A program made the position numbers and the translations under genes. 64,000 nt of DNA from NCBI GenBank assembly GCA_036346255.1, contig CM070617.1, forward strand, positions 28,323,080 through 28,387,079. Direction: 5' to 3'. Positions 11,817-24,452 of this stretch are shown here, piece after piece. The notes below the pieces were generated by a model. That model saw nothing but the letters and a program-made list of their open reading frames with translations. It did not search any database and had not been told where the DNA came from. Each line of letters starts with the position of its first letter. Position 1 is the stretch's first letter. This DNA comes from Ampelocalamus luodianensis (lineage: Eukaryota; Streptophyta; Magnoliopsida; Poales; Poaceae).

Positions 11817-14411
11817 ATAGGTGCTGGATCTATGTGCCAAAAAAAATCAAAGCATGTTTAATATGCAAGTTCACGGTACCCATGAGATGCATTATGGTTT
11901 GTAATTTACCCTTACTGTTTCAGGATAGCAATGTTTCTTTCCCAATTCAGTTTTTTCCCCTGAAGGAAGTTTCATAAAGATAAAAAAAAACTCTTACACG
12001 TGAAAAAAAAAGTTCAGATTCTTCTCCACCGAGCAAAACATATGTGATAATTGATATACAGTTCTACACCACAACCAAATTTCAAGCAAGTGGAATATCG
12101 ATCGTGCACTAATAGGATGACTGTTTTTTTCGTGTCGCAAAAAGGATCGATGTTTTCATAATTTGCCCGATCATAGACAGTTGTATCTTGAGAGAAGACA
12201 TAACAAAATAGACAAGCTGTCAAGCATGTTTTTCATCCTTCAACAAAGTACAACCAAGCAGTTCATGAGCCGAACACGGCTCGTGAATGTCCATGGACCG
12301 GACTTGCTTGGAAAGGCGAACGAAAGTAGCGCAGCCTGACTCTTTTTTCGGGCTGTACTGGGCTGATTTGACTGTGGTCAGGGCCGAGCGCATCGCTCTT
12401 CCCACGCAGAATTTCCGGCTTCAATCGAACCGTGGTGTTCTTGCAAGGCAACGTAGGCTTGGATATTTCGTGGGAATTGCCAACGGAGTGTGTCGTCCAC
12501 ACACACAGACACAGGGGTGTTCTTCAAAGCACAAACTATGCATAGTACTGTACTACACAGCAAAAGGGGTAGATCTGCACAACTCGTACCGCCTTTCCGG
12601 TATAAAAAGGTTTATGAGGAAACATGTCGGCGTACAGTGCCGAATTTGCCATATGGCAATCAACCCCCACGCATCCTCACTTGAAACGCACCTGTGTACA
12701 ATTACTGTATCTGAGTTCTAAAAAATATAATAATTACTGTGCCTGCGAGGCTGCGACTGCGGTCCATCCTCGCATCGCATAGATGAACCAGTGGTTTGGC
12801 GTTTGCTGCGCGTGCGGGGTGCAGGCGTGCAGCTGCTGGCTGCAGTGGCCGTGAGGTACGCGCGTGCTGAGTACGCCGATCCGGCCGCTGCAGCGACGCC
12901 GCAGTTGCGCCGCACGCGATTCGCTCAGAGCCGTTGCGGACTGGCCGGGACCAGCAAGGCAGCAAGCGAGGGCTGGAAACTGGAAAGGTACGTGGCCAGG
13001 CCGGTCTTCCGGGCCCCTTGCTCCCGTCACTGCACAGCGTCTCGTCCTCCCCTCGAGGTAGAATATAATATTTTATCAGAAACGTTTTTAACGATCTAAC
13101 TTATATTTTAAGACTCCTATATTTTTAGAATTATACTTTTAGAACTTTTTTTGTTTGGAATACTAGGCAAAAGAAAGATGTTCAATGAAAGTGATATATA
13201 CAAACTTTGGTCTGCGTCTCATTTAGGAGGATTTTCTTTCAGTGAGATGTGACGTGTCCATCGTAGACGAGGCGTCAGTGGTGGTTTCGTCATTTATTCG
13301 ACAAGATTAGCTCGTCCAGCCTTTCATAGGCGTCGTGTGTGTGAGTGCGTGCGTGTGGGCGTCTATGTGTTGTACTGAGTGGTTCTAAAAAAAGTGAAAT
13401 ATACAAATAATTATTTATAATAAATCATTAGAATCGGGTATGATGGTATAAAAATTTTGATTACGATTTTATATAATTTTTTTTATTAAAATCATAATAA
13501 TATTAAAATTATATCAAATTAAAACTCTACCATAAAATCGAATCAGTCCAATTAATCTAGATTGTAGAAACATACGATGTATGACTTCGAGACTGTGCCT
13601 CTTCTCCGCGTGCTCAGAAACAAACGCCAATAAGCCATACGCAGCTCATCAAGGAGAGCAAATTGGTTGGTCGCCAAGGACGCCCAAAGTTCAGCTGTTC
13701 AGCTCGTCTCAGGTAAAGAAAATGTACAACGACATGAACACTGCACATTATTAACTCTGCGAAATGAGCTCGTCAAAGGAGAAGCAGCGGGGAGTTTTTC
13801 TGTGCAGATGGTGCTTCCATGGGGCCTTAAGTGGTGGAAGTTGGGGGGGCCTCCCATGGAATTTTCTTCCGTGTGGCAGACGTGCTCACGTGCAGTCCGG
13901 GATTCCATTTCCATTGTACGTATCGCATGCTTGCACGCCAAATTCAATCGCATAGATAGCTGCAAGCCTCAGCGGCTCAGCCTGCATCTTGCTGCAACAG
14001 GGAATACAGGCGTGTTGCATCCGTCTGATTTTGCAGTTGCAGTTGCAGTTGCAGCTGCAGCAGAGGCACTGTAGAGTGTTGTAGCGTGGCGCGGGGGAGG
14101 GGACGACGGGCAAGGTAAGCCAAGCCAGCGCTCCTAGATCCGGGGGGCCCACCACACTGCATCACACGCATGTGACCCCACTTGGACAGAGGTCTAGGGA
14201 GGGAGTAGCATCCTAGGAATAGGGGTAGTCCCGTCACATCCTATTGTGTTTCCACATCAACGTCACATGCCTCCGGTCTGAATGGTCGGCCGGTGAGCCG
14301 GAGGCTTCCCCTGAGCTGAAAGCACGGGTAAAAAGGAGGAGATGGGACGTCAACGCATCGTCGTGCACGGTGGTACAAGTTCTCGAGTGGCACACTGGTA
14401 CCAATGTATTA
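11817..14411. other. Intergenic region, no gene recognised
   Basis: AT-rich and moderately GC-rich blocks alternate (GC-rich 12720-13050). Short open frames on both strands give no recognisable domain. A (GTTGCA)n-like run lies near 14033-14060, and a GTGTGTGAGTGCGTGCG tract near 13337. I see no promoter, splice structure or transposon boundary I can defend. Confidence 0.4.
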
Positions 14412-17400
14412 CAGTGGCGGAGCCAGGAATTTTTCAAAGGGTAGGCAAGCCGTAAGTTAAGTATATAATTATAGTCTATAGAGAACGGTAAACATCAGAT
14501 AATTGGATACACAATTGCACGTCATGCAAATCCACAATAGTTTTAAAGTAAAAGAACGGATACGATACATCACACATGTAAAAGTTCATATATGAAAATA
14601 AAAACGAGATACGATAACAAACAACTCACTAGACACTACCAAAATTGCGACGAGTCAACAACAAAAGTCCAAATGTCCAATCACACAACCAAAAGTGAGT
14701 AAGAGACTCTACAAGATAAAAAAAATGAGTTAGTAAATCATACAACTTTGACTTGAAAATATATTCACATCGGAAAGAATGAAACAAACCGATAATGTGC
14801 TAATTAGGCCTAGGCCTACGAGGCAAATGTCCTTTCCTTTTCTTCATGGCTTGAAACCGTCGGGCAATAACATCATCATCAAGTTGTTTAAATATGTCCC
14901 TCTCGGTGTAGCATATCATCAAGTCATTGAACCAATCATTGTTGATCTTGTTGCGCAATTTAGACTTGATAATCTTCATTGCCAAAAAAGTCCTTTCAAC
15001 CGATGCCGTTGACACCGGCAATAACAAAGCCAACTCAATGAGTTTGTAGACCAATGGAAAAACCAAATATTTCTCGGTTTCAACCATCTTTGTAGCCAAA
15101 CTTTCAAGATCTTGACAAGTAGAAAAGGAAATATGCCTTCTCACATGATGAATGTAAGTCTCAAGTTGGTAACTTATGATTGCACGATCACCATTAGAGA
15201 AATCCACATGATAAATTGTAGTTAGGCGAGCAAGCTTGTCAACATCAAACTTAGAGAAAGAATTCTTTGGATCAAGGCATGAGAAGCACACTAATATCTC
15301 TGTAGATGCTTCACTAAAGCGATGATTCATCTCAGTACATATCTTGTCAAGAGCAACGTAGAAAATCTCAATTCGGTAATAATGAAGATTAGTGTAAGTC
15401 TTCCCATCACGCCTCGAACGACCCCTAACTGGTATTTGTTCATCCATATTTGGCACCGGAATACCTTTAACAACACAAAATTGATGGACCTCATCAAACA
15501 AGTCCTCCCAACCACTTTCTCTCATGGAGGTCAACCGAGCTTTGACATCATGAACTAATTCCATAGCATGAACAATATTTAGATCCTTCTTTTGCAAGAC
15601 TTGTGAGAGCTCATTTGTGATGGCAAACAATTTTAACATTAGCTTCAAAATGAAAGCAAATTTGAAACTCTCTATTTTTTCTATCAAACCTGCCGCTTGA
15701 GATGGTCCACGCCCATCCTCATCTACCGCATTAAGCACATGTAACACCGACATCCACATTTGATTCAAACGAAGCAAAGTTGTATGATGTGAACCCCATC
15801 TAGTATCCCCGGGTCTAGCGAGACTTGTTTGTTGATTCAAGCCTCTTCCACTAAATATCTCACCCTTCTCAAGCATATCCAAAATATTTTGATAATGTTC
15901 TTCTGTCAATATATCTCTTCTCTTGCAAGATGCACTTGTTGTAGTCACAATCAAGGTGACATACTCAAAGAAATCATGAATGGATGAGCAACAACTAGCA
16001 ACGGAGACAACAACCAATTGCAAACGGTGGGCAAAGCAATGAACATATAAAGCATAATGGTTTTCATCTAAAATCTTTCTTTGCAAGCCATTAAATTCAC
16101 CTCTCATATTTGAAGCCCCATCGTATCCTTGCCCCCGTAGCCTATGAATGGATAACTTGTAATGATCTAGAATACCAACAAGAGCTACCTTTAGTGCCTC
16201 CGATGTAGTCTCATGGACATGATGTAGAGCAAGAAATCGTTCCACAACCTTTCCTTCATTGTTCACATACCTATAACAAAATAATTGCAACAAAATTAAA
16301 TGGAAGTATGAAACAACAATAGAATAATAGGTAAATGGAATAATGAACCACTACTAACCTCAACATTACCGCCATTTGCTCTTTCACGGATATATCGCGC
16401 GACTCATCGATAAGCACGGAGAATTGTCTACCACCAATCTCTCTCATAATCACATCGGTGACTTCTTGTGCGCAACATTTTGCAAGATCCTTTTGAATTT
16501 CGGGAGCAAGCATCTTGCAATTTTTTGGACCACGGTCAAAAGCATGCCTCACTTTTTCATTCTTATCTTTGTACCAATCTATCATTTCACAAAAGTTACC
16601 CTTGTTCAATGAAGTAGAAGATTCATCGTGACCACGAAAAGCCATGCCTTGACTAATGAGAAACCTTGTACACTCTAGAGAAGAAGTCAAACGAATTTGA
16701 TATAGTTCTTCGGATTCCTTGGTTGCACAAGAGAGCTTACTTGACACACTTTGTCTTTGGTTACGAAAATCATCACAATGCAATCTTGCGTTGTTGTGGT
16801 CACTACTTACACCACCAATATGGCGGGGCAAGGCTTTGTAGGCATGCTTCCAATCACTAAACCCTGTTCTGGTGAAGACTTTGGAACCAAAGCGTTGATT
16901 ATTTTCCGGCTTCTTAAAAAGAAAGCAATAGAAACAATATGCCACATCTTGAGACTCGCTATATTCTATCCAATCATACTTCTTATACCAATCTTTTGAA
17001 AATGACCTCGACAAACATCCAAATTGTTTGCGAGGAAAATTCACAACTGGTTGGGTTGGACCCTTCAAAATGTATGCTCTTCTCACTTGGTCTTGAACAT
17101 CCGGATGGTAATCATCTATTTGTTTCCTAATAGCAGGATCACACACAATTTCATCCGGATTAAACACATCCTCCTCACCATCATTAGTCATATTTGGTTC
17201 ATCTTCATCATTTGGTTGTGGATCTTGTGGTTGCGGCTGTGGTAAGCTTCTCGAGTCAACCAAAAACCTCCTCATTTCTGAAATTTTAACAATTATGTTA
17301 TGTACTTATGTGCCAACCAATAAGCAACAAACTTAGCAATAAATTAAGCCCTAATTATATACTAATACTCAGCCTCAATTATATACTAATCTACTCAGTG

Positions 17401-18206
17401 GTCAGTGTTGGTCCAGTGGTCCTGGCCTGGCCGAACCCCAATGCCCAAAAGCCAAAACAGTGAAAGCAATCAAACTATCAAAGTAAGCAATAAGTATTAA
17501 GTACCCACCACAGCCCCACTGCCCCAGGCACCCACCCGGCCAACGCCTACCCCTGACCCATTTCTTCTAATCTTCTTCTCATCCTCTCAGACTCAGAGTC
17601 TCAGTTCGGCACTTCGGCTTCGGCTGCTTCGGCAGTTTGGTTGTTCGCCGGTTCGGCACTCCCCATTCCCCAACCCCATTCTCAGATCTCAGATGCTCAT
17701 CGGCCTCTACATCTTGCGCTGCTGCGGCAGCAGCGTCCTGCGGCGTGGCGGTAGCAGGCCAACAATGGGCCCCCCAACCCCAAGTCCCCGTGCGGCGTGC
17801 CGCCACTCAGCGATCCGACCCTCGGCGCCCGCCCCTCTCCTCGGCTCTCCCGCCGACGCCATCAACAAAGGGAGCACCACGGTGCTCACCTAGCTAGTTG
17901 CTCGGGTCTGGTCCTCCGAGGCGGAGGAAGGCGGCAATCGTCGCCCGCTGCCGCCGTAGCGCCGCCGCCGAATCGCCGACTCTCCGAGTTGGAGAAGCTG
18001 GCGCTGCGGATTTGGGAATGGGATTGGGGTCCGGGAGGCTGCCGTCGATTCATCATTGGAGACGCTGCGTTGAGCGCGAGAAGCGGGCGCGGTGTCTTAG
18101 CGAGGAAGCCGAGCGTCCGGACTCGGCGAGGCCCATGTTGATGTACATCGAGGGCGGCCCAAAGGGCGAGCAATCGCCAGCCGGAGGCGCCTTGAATCCG
18201 CCACAG
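14412..18206 (-). mobile_element. hAT-superfamily DNA transposon with intact transposase
   Basis: The left terminus is CAGTGGCGGAGCCAGGAA, the usual start of grass TTF-type hAT elements, 388 bp beyond the transposase stop codon. The best candidate right terminus is CCTTGAATCCGCCACAG ending at 18206, which inverted matches the left end at 12 of 16 positions. The 8-bp flanks (ATGTATTA left, GTGCTCCG right) do not match, so either this right end is wrong or the duplication has been lost. A GC-rich segment (17580-18200) upstream of the transposase would be promoter/leader or captured sequence. The left end is more certain than the right. Confidence 0.6.
14800..17275 (-). CDS. hAT transposase (TTF zinc finger, DUF4371, hAT dimerisation domain), two exons
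   Basis: Exon 1 is 17275-16359 and exon 2 is 16270-14800, joined across an 88-nt intron (donor GTTAGTAG, acceptor TTGTTATAG) to give M-L-R-Y-V in frame. The product is 795 residues with no internal stop. About residues 80-180 form the TTF-type zinc finger (CFYCF, then DHNNARLHC). DUF4371 follows, with LIDESRDISVKEQM and GYDGASNMRG carrying the expected acidic catalytic residues. CFAH (CxxH) and TRWGSHHTTLLRL (the RW motif) come next. The C terminus has PVSTASVERTFLAMKIIKS, the hAT dimerisation region. Length and motif order are those of a complete ZMYM1-like plant hAT transposase that cuts and pastes elements with CAGTGGCGG-type ends. Activity is an inference from integrity only. Confidence 0.9.
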
Positions 18207-19108
18207 GTGCTCCGTTTCAGATTTTACACCAAATACATCTGTAAAATAGGAGTACTGCCGAGTGCAAATGGCATGTTGAAATGGAGATTCCAATAATAAA
18301 ATTCAAACGTGTCGTAGCAGGGCACCATTGCCTCACACCTTACTGTAATCTACATAGTACATTTAGACAAATATATATAAAATACCCTCTCTCTATACAT
18401 AGTAAGGGCAAGAATGTGCCACTTCTTGCCCCCTCATAAATAAAACTCCAAAGGCATGTACAAAAAGGGGCTTCCCTTATTTACATCATTCACATACTCA
18501 ATGCAATGTCAATATTCATTTGTGCTTTTGGCTCTTTCTCCTTCGGTCTCATATCAAGATAAAAGGTACTCTGTACTTACTGTCTAACCTTTTCTTACTA
18601 CGACAAAACGTATCTCATGAACTCTGCCTTTCTATCTGTTTTATGTGTATTGAGAAAAAATAGTATCCGTTACAGACTAACCCGTTTGAAACGTTTCTAA
18701 TAAGAATTTTGCAGAAATTCCTATGTGCGGTGAAAAAAAGAATTCCCGCTTTACAAGCAGCTGCTGGCGTATTTACAGCTCCCCGTCTCCGTTAACAGAA
18801 AGCATATGGTATCATCATATCAAGTACTGTACCCGATTTACTTTAAAAATGTGCTGTACCCGATTACCACAGTTTTAAGCTAGCACCATCAAGTCATAAA
18901 TTACCTGCCACTTCCCCGATGCACCTACTAGACCCTCAGTCCCCACGCCACTCTCCTATAGTCCTATCCCCATCACCTCCTCGCCCAAATCGAAGCACAC
19001 CGGCGAGAACCCAAAGACCCGTCCTCCCGAACCATACAACCCCTCACACTGGTCATCTCGATCGCTGGAGATGGCCGCCTAGTTAGTGCGCCGGCGGCAG
19101 CTGGAGAC
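18207..19108. other. Upstream region of the MGCC gene; no other gene recognised
   Basis: AT-rich sequence without coding potential; it presumably carries the promoter and 5' UTR of the gene starting at 19109. I see no unambiguous TATA box. The last 150 bases become C-rich, as in many grass 5' UTRs. Confidence 0.4.
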
Positions 19109-19903
19109 ATGGGCTGCTGCTTCAGCAAGAAGCGCAGGCAGCACCCGGCCGGTGCAGCTGTCTTCGTGCGCCGCTGCAAGCCGGAGGACCGCGACCCGCC
19201 GCCCCCGCCGTCGCCGGAGGAGGAGAAGGTCAAGGAAGTGCTCTCGGAGACACCGAAGACTAAGGTGAGGGCCGAGGCCAAGCCCGTCGCCAATGTCGTG
19301 GCCGTGGAGGAGCAGGAAGTGGACAAAGCGAAGGCTACTAGTGCAGCTGATGCCGCGGTGAGCGATCTTGGTAGCTGCGTGTCTCTCGCGACGGACGAGA
19401 TGTCCGAGGCGGCGTCCGAGTCGTCGGTCGCGACCTCGGCGGTCGGGCCGGAGCGGTCGCCGGGGAAGCCGGCCAGGAAGCGCGCGGTCTCCGGCGAGCT
19501 GGGGTTAGCCCGGCGCGACCGCGCTGTCGCCGCCTACGGCGTCCGCTCCCGAAGCGGCCGGGCTTCTCCGTCCCCTCCGCCGCGGCGCGAACCACGGGAT
19601 CGCTCCGTGCGGAGGTCGCCGTCGCCAGCGGCGAAGCGGCCGCCGGAGCTGCGCCGTGCCACGAGCCCTGTCGCGTCCCTGCAGCGGAAGCCGCCTGTCC
19701 CGGTGAGGCCGTCACCGCGGCGGGTGCAGGAAGCACCTCCTCCACTCTCGCCGCCGCCGCAGCCGGAAGAGGACGCGCCCACCGCGGGAGGCGAGCTCAG
19801 CACTGCGGAGGCCAGCGCCGGCGGCGATGGCCAAGGCGACGGCGAGGGGAAGGAGTCGTTGGAGAACCCGCTTGTGTCCTTGGAATGCTTCATCTTCCTC
19901 TAG
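19109..19903 (+). CDS. Ser/Arg/Pro-rich plant protein with MGCC lipidation-type N terminus
   Basis: This single-exon frame of 264 residues starts MGCCFSKKRRQHP. Gly2 followed by Cys3-Cys4 and a basic patch is the classic setting for N-myristoylation plus palmitoylation, so plasma-membrane attachment is likely (inference). The middle is disordered: PPPPPSPEEE near residue 33, an acidic Ser/Ala stretch (SDLGSCVSLATDEMSEAASES), then alternating RS/SP/RP segments resembling SRRM-type proteins. The C terminus ENPLVSLECFIFL is hydrophobic and is conserved, as I recall, in grass proteins annotated as serine/arginine repetitive matrix-like. Strong third-position GC supports it being coding. The biochemical role is unknown. 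The stop is TAG at 19901-19903, followed by an AT-rich 3' region. Confidence 0.85.
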   Translation: MGCCFSKKRRQHPAGAAVFVRRCKPEDRDPPPPPSPEEEKVKEVLSETPKTKVRAEAKPVANVVAVEEQEVDKAKATSAADAAVSDLGSCVSLATDEMSEAASESSVATSAVGPERSPGKPARKRAVSGELGLARRDRAVAAYGVRSRSGRASPSPPPRREPRDRSVRRSPSPAAKRPPELRRATSPVASLQRKPPVPVRPSPRRVQEAPPPLSPPPQPEEDAPTAGGELSTAEASAGGDGQGDGEGKESLENPLVSLECFIFL

Positions 19904-21890
19904 TGATGCAGCGCTGTGCTGATCTGATCTCCCGCTATTTTCCTTTGAAAGTCTTGCCTAATCAGGCTCAGACCTCAGGTGTTAGTATGTACTAATTAAG
20001 CTGGGTGTAGTACAAATTAGCAGCAGGTGTGGTGGTGTAATGCTACTGTCATCTTCCGGCTAACTAATGTCCAGTGAAATGTCAGTAACTTTTGACTTCT
20101 GGGTTAGGAGGGGCCGTCTGATTGGAATCGGACGGAGCTGGAATGCTGGATGTTCTTTGGCTTCTGGGGTGCTTACTGTATTTTGTAGAGCTGTTTTACT
20201 AATCGTCATGTCTTACTCCTGATCTCATATGTTCATTATCTTCTTTGAGTTAATGGATCCTGTCAAGGCACTAAGGAAACACTTATTAAATGCTTCAAAG
20301 TAAATTCACTTATGTTTATGAAACACGTATTCTCGCATTGGCCGATCAACCATCTTTCCAAATCACACTTGTTAAAGTGCTTCAGAGTACGGAGACATCG
20401 GATGCTCTCCCTTTGCCTCACTGCTGCTCCATCCTATGGTGCCATCGAACCCAGGAACAACCATCGAACCTTTTGCTGATCTCGCCAGCAGATTCAGCAG
20501 AGCATCAGATCTGCAACGAGAGCTCGCCAGCCTAGGCATAGATCCGTGCGCGCACTGCGGTCTTGGTTCGCGCATCCGAGGGGATGTGCGTCGGCGTTAA
20601 AAAAATGGCGATGCTGCTTAATTCTCAGCAAGGTGTCATGCGCAGCATGAGTGGCGCGAGGCGAGCAGACGAGACAAAGCCGCGCGCGAGTATTGAGATC
20701 ACGGGATCGCACTGTGCTTTTTCTTCCGTCACACCGTCCGCTCGCTTGAGAGTAAAGACCACGACACCAGCTGTGCCGCCGTGCCGGTCGGTCAAGCAGC
20801 TGCGGTGCTGCTGCACCCGCCTCTCGTCGTGTCTACTGTTGTCTTCATGCTCGCAAGCGCAACGACGACTGACTGTGGTGGGCTGTTGGTTCGCGTCTCA
20901 ACGTCCCACTGCAGTTCTTGGTAGTTGGTACCAGATGGCAGTACCAAGCCTTGATTGGAGCCAAAGCCCGTTCCTGTTGTCTGCAGGTCCACGAGGAATT
21001 CCTCCTGCAAATCAGATCGTCCGGTTTTTGCACGGCAAGCCTGCGGTTTGGCGCTTATCTTTGCAGCCGACCAGAAAGATGAATGATCACACCGAACACC
21101 GAACAGGGTGGATCGTAATCATTGGCGAGGGCTGTCCCAGCACGGCCATGTTACCATCTTCTCGGCTCTGCCTGCCTCGCTGTAAAAGCCGAGCAAAGCC
21201 GGTACGCAGCAACCGGTTCATGTGGCCATATGGGCACCGCGCCGGAGGTGCTAAACTGGCTCCGATGGTAGTGAGCGGTGACCAGTGGCCGGTCGACGGA
21301 TTTCTCGTGGTTTTTCCTTACTTGCCTTGTGTCCACAGCTAAAAAAGTCTATACTACCCAAGCGTAGAAATCAGCGTTCCCTAATTCACGGCCGTCGGAG
21401 GAGATCGAGAAGCTATCTCCATTCTGCTTGGATCTGGAGATTCTGGACACGAAACCTCCCATCCCAATTATTTTCTCAAAAGGAGTGCAGCGTCGTCTTC
21501 CTTGGCCGTCAGGTGCGATAAAATACGGTGAAATCCATGCTCCGGGCGGCCGCTACTGCGCGTCCGCCCTTTTGTCCATGGCAAGTGTTGGACTTCTAGA
21601 GGACTACAACGTCGCGTAGTACACGTTGATTACCGATGGTCTTACGGCTACGAGTCGGACTTAAACTTGGGCTGTATTTGAGGCCCTTTTATTGGATTGG
21701 GCTGGGCATTATCTCACCAACTATAAATTACAAATGGACACCATTGTCCAACTAAATGAATTCGTTTACTCTCGTATGCATAATTTACATCGAGCAGTAA
21801 ATAGAGACGTCCAAGACTCGAAGTCCAGGCTTTTTTTATAGGAACAAGAAACTTCACCGAACCAAGCAAAACTGTACCCAAAAGATGTCT
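19904..21890. other. 3' UTR of the MGCC gene, then intergenic DNA
   Basis: The first few hundred bases are T-rich and suit a 3' UTR. 20400-21650 is of mixed composition, and its longest open frame (20563-21342, plus) has an irregular Cys/Ser/Arg-rich translation with overlapping frames on the other strand and no domain. I do not call a gene here. Confidence 0.4.
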
Positions 21891-22048
21891 GAGCATGTAC
21901 AATAAGCTTATGTCAGTCGTCTATAGTTCCTGTCACGTATGATTCTTGTTGACGTGGGTGGAAGAAAGAGAAAGATGATGTCTACAATTATGTAGCCGGT
22001 TGTAGCATCAGAAACAAGAAAAGCATTAAAGATTGTGTGTTCTATAAA

Positions 22049-24452
22049 GGCCCTATTTGGTACAGCTCCTACTCCCAGCTTCTCGTTCGGATCTGGTGGA
22101 GTTGTACTAAACACCCAGCTTCTCAAAACGACTTGATTCTGCTTCTCACGAGGAGCTGTCTCAAAAATGAACTAGCAACGAGGAGCGATCTTTCTGTGGA
22201 TTCTCGTGAGAAGCCAGCCCACTAAAATAAAAATACCCCTTGAAGTTAGACTTAATTACCCGCAAAATGCAACTGGCCTAACCCCTCACCCCTCCCCACC
22301 CCGAGCCCCCAGGGTAGCCATTTGCACCACGCCTCCCCACCTACGCGCCTGGAGAAGGCACTTGCTCGTAGCCGTCGGCCTTCCTACCTCTGCATCGGCC
22401 TCCGCCTCCCCCCTCCATGCCGACCCTCCCTCTGCATCCTTTGCTACGACCATCCCCTCCCTCCGCTCCTTCCCCGCCTCCTCCCCCGACCTCTCCCAAA
22501 CCCCGAGCCCAAACCGCGTATCCTTTAAGCCGCGTCTCCCGCGTGGTCGAGTCGGCGAGCACGAGGTGACTTAAAGCGTACACCACGACAACGGCTTCCG
22601 CGACCACGGCGAAACCATGGGAGACCACCGGCGGCTAGCGACCTCACTCCTCCCGCACGCACCTCCTCCCGTATACGTACGATGCCCCCAAAACCCAAAT
22701 TGTCCCGCCTCTCCCAAACCCTAGGTTTTGCCTCCCCCAAATCATGCCATCCTCGTCCACGAAGTCGACTTGACGACCGCTAGCAGTGCTATTCCGGCCG
22801 TTCATAGTTTCATTTATTTTCTCATATCTGTTTTTTTTTCGTAGCAAATGTTCATAAGACTCGGTTCAGTGTGTTGATTTACATTTTTTTTGTTTGGATT
22901 GTTCTGAATTTCCAGATCTGATTAGGGTAATTGGCCGCAGAGGATGTCTTGTAGTTGTTGTTTTTTTGCAGGAATTCCTGAATACGCTTGTACATTATTG
23001 TGATTTGGATGATGCCTAGACCATGCTTAAGGTCTGCAATGTTTAAGTGCCTTTTAGGAATATCTATATCTTATTACCATACTTGTTGTATACCTTGGCC
23101 CTAAATCAATGTGAGCATGCAAGATGAAAAGAAAGAGGGGTCTAGGATTTATCCCAAGTTCCCATAATATTAAACCATAGTTATACCTTGTTACTGGACC
23201 TTCTTTCTTTTCTTTTTGTGGGTACCAAACTGCCAATGTACCATTTGAATTCTTTGATGTAAATTAATTACGACCACGTAATCCATATTTGTCTGTTACA
23301 TGTCATTTTCCATATCTCTTTCTGATTGAACTTCAGTAATAAAGAACCTTAGAGCAAGCCATATCTCAATTTAACTATCTGTATAAACTTTGTTATGTTG
23401 ATAATTGAAATTTCTGATTGAACTTTGAACTTCAGTGTTCCCGGTGAAGGCACCGGTTGTCGCTGATCCGGGTGTCGTCAGAGTGAAGCTGGTCATCAGC
23501 AAGCAGGAGCTCAAGAAGATGTTGAACAAGGAGACCATCTCTCTGGACGACATGGCGTCTCTTATGCGCAAAGCAGCAAACGATGAGCAGGAGAGCTGCA
23601 GTGGTTGGAGGCCTGCCTTGCAGAGCATACCAGAAGGCAGTGATTTCTAGTGTTGGAGCTGTCACGAGCGCATACATATATACAACAAGAACATTTTGGA
23701 ATAAGCATATATATATACATGTTGATAGAATCTAGATAGATATGATAGAAGTTTCGAGATAAGGGTTCTCTTTATCTTGTCTTCTTGTTTACATGCATGT
23801 AAGAAGGGGTAAAGATGGTCCTGGAAATCAAACAAGTTGATAGCGCCATTATATATTGGTTGTACTCATAAATTGTCACCAACCTTAATTTCTTATGACC
23901 AATCTCATGGAGGTTTTCGATGATCTCATGTGTGCTTGAATTATGTTAGTCCTCATCGATCTTGCGATTTGTATCTTTCTTTTATTGTGCTTTCTTCTAT
24001 ATACTAGTGTTGGGCCAACAAAAAAACTAGACATGATCTCATCATGGATATATTGATTTGATTTACATGTAAGCTAGTTCAGTAATAGAACTTTGTTATG
24101 CTTATACATAATCAATGGTTATGAGTCAATTCTTTATTTGCCAACAGTTGTATTCCATCATAAATACAATGTAACTTGACATTGTGTACAAATACAACGT
24201 ACATACACTCATATGGTCAAAACAAATTTGGGGGAAAATTCTATAATTTATGCACAAATACATAGGAGAAAGACACAAATACAATTGAAATATTACAACT
24301 AGGGGTAACATAGTCTATTAGCCTCTAATCCTCCATCATGGTTTTTGGAACCAACCTACCAGCCAAACGTTTTCAACAGACAGCTTCAGATTCTCATAGA
24401 ATCAGGAGCAAAATCTGAAAAACGAGAATCCAGAACTCTACCAAACAGGGTC
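22049..24452 (+). mobile_element. 2.4-kb TIR element carrying a gene-like exon (Pack-type candidate)
   Basis: The left end GGCCCTATTTGGTACAGCTC and the inverted right end GACCCTGTTTGGTAGAGTTC agree at 16 of 20 positions, and both are flanked by AAA (22046-22048 and 24453-24455), a possible 3-bp target duplication. The element lies inside another MITE, which supports its outer limits. Internally it has a C-rich segment (22280-22740) and an exon-like frame at ~23431-23650. I see no transposase. It resembles a nonautonomous Harbinger/Tourist-like element that has captured host sequence; alternatively the ends belong to two separate copies and the gene between is native. Confidence 0.5.
23432..23650 (+). 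pseudogene. Captured C-terminal exon of an unidentified plant protein
   Basis: An AACTTCAG acceptor precedes an open frame translating as FPVKAPVVADPGVVRVKLV, then ISKQELKKMLNKETISLDDM, and ends GWRPALQSIPEGSDF with a TAG stop at 23648-23650. Composition and the ending GWRPxLxSIPE look like the last exon of short plant-specific proteins of unknown function. I cannot identify an upstream coding exon: the C-rich stretch at 22280-22740 has several open frames but no clear join. It may be a captured fragment or the terminal exon of a small two-exon gene whose start I cannot place. Confidence 0.5.

Noticed and set aside
17579..18296. Several overlapping GC-rich frames upstream of the hAT transposase
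   Set aside because: Open in nearly all frames because of GC content; composition-driven Arg/Pro/Ala strings, no domain.
20563..21342. 259-codon open frame on the plus strand
   Set aside because: The translation is irregular Cys/Ser/Arg-rich sequence with overlapping open frames on the other strand; there is no domain and no splice or codon signal, so it is likely chance.
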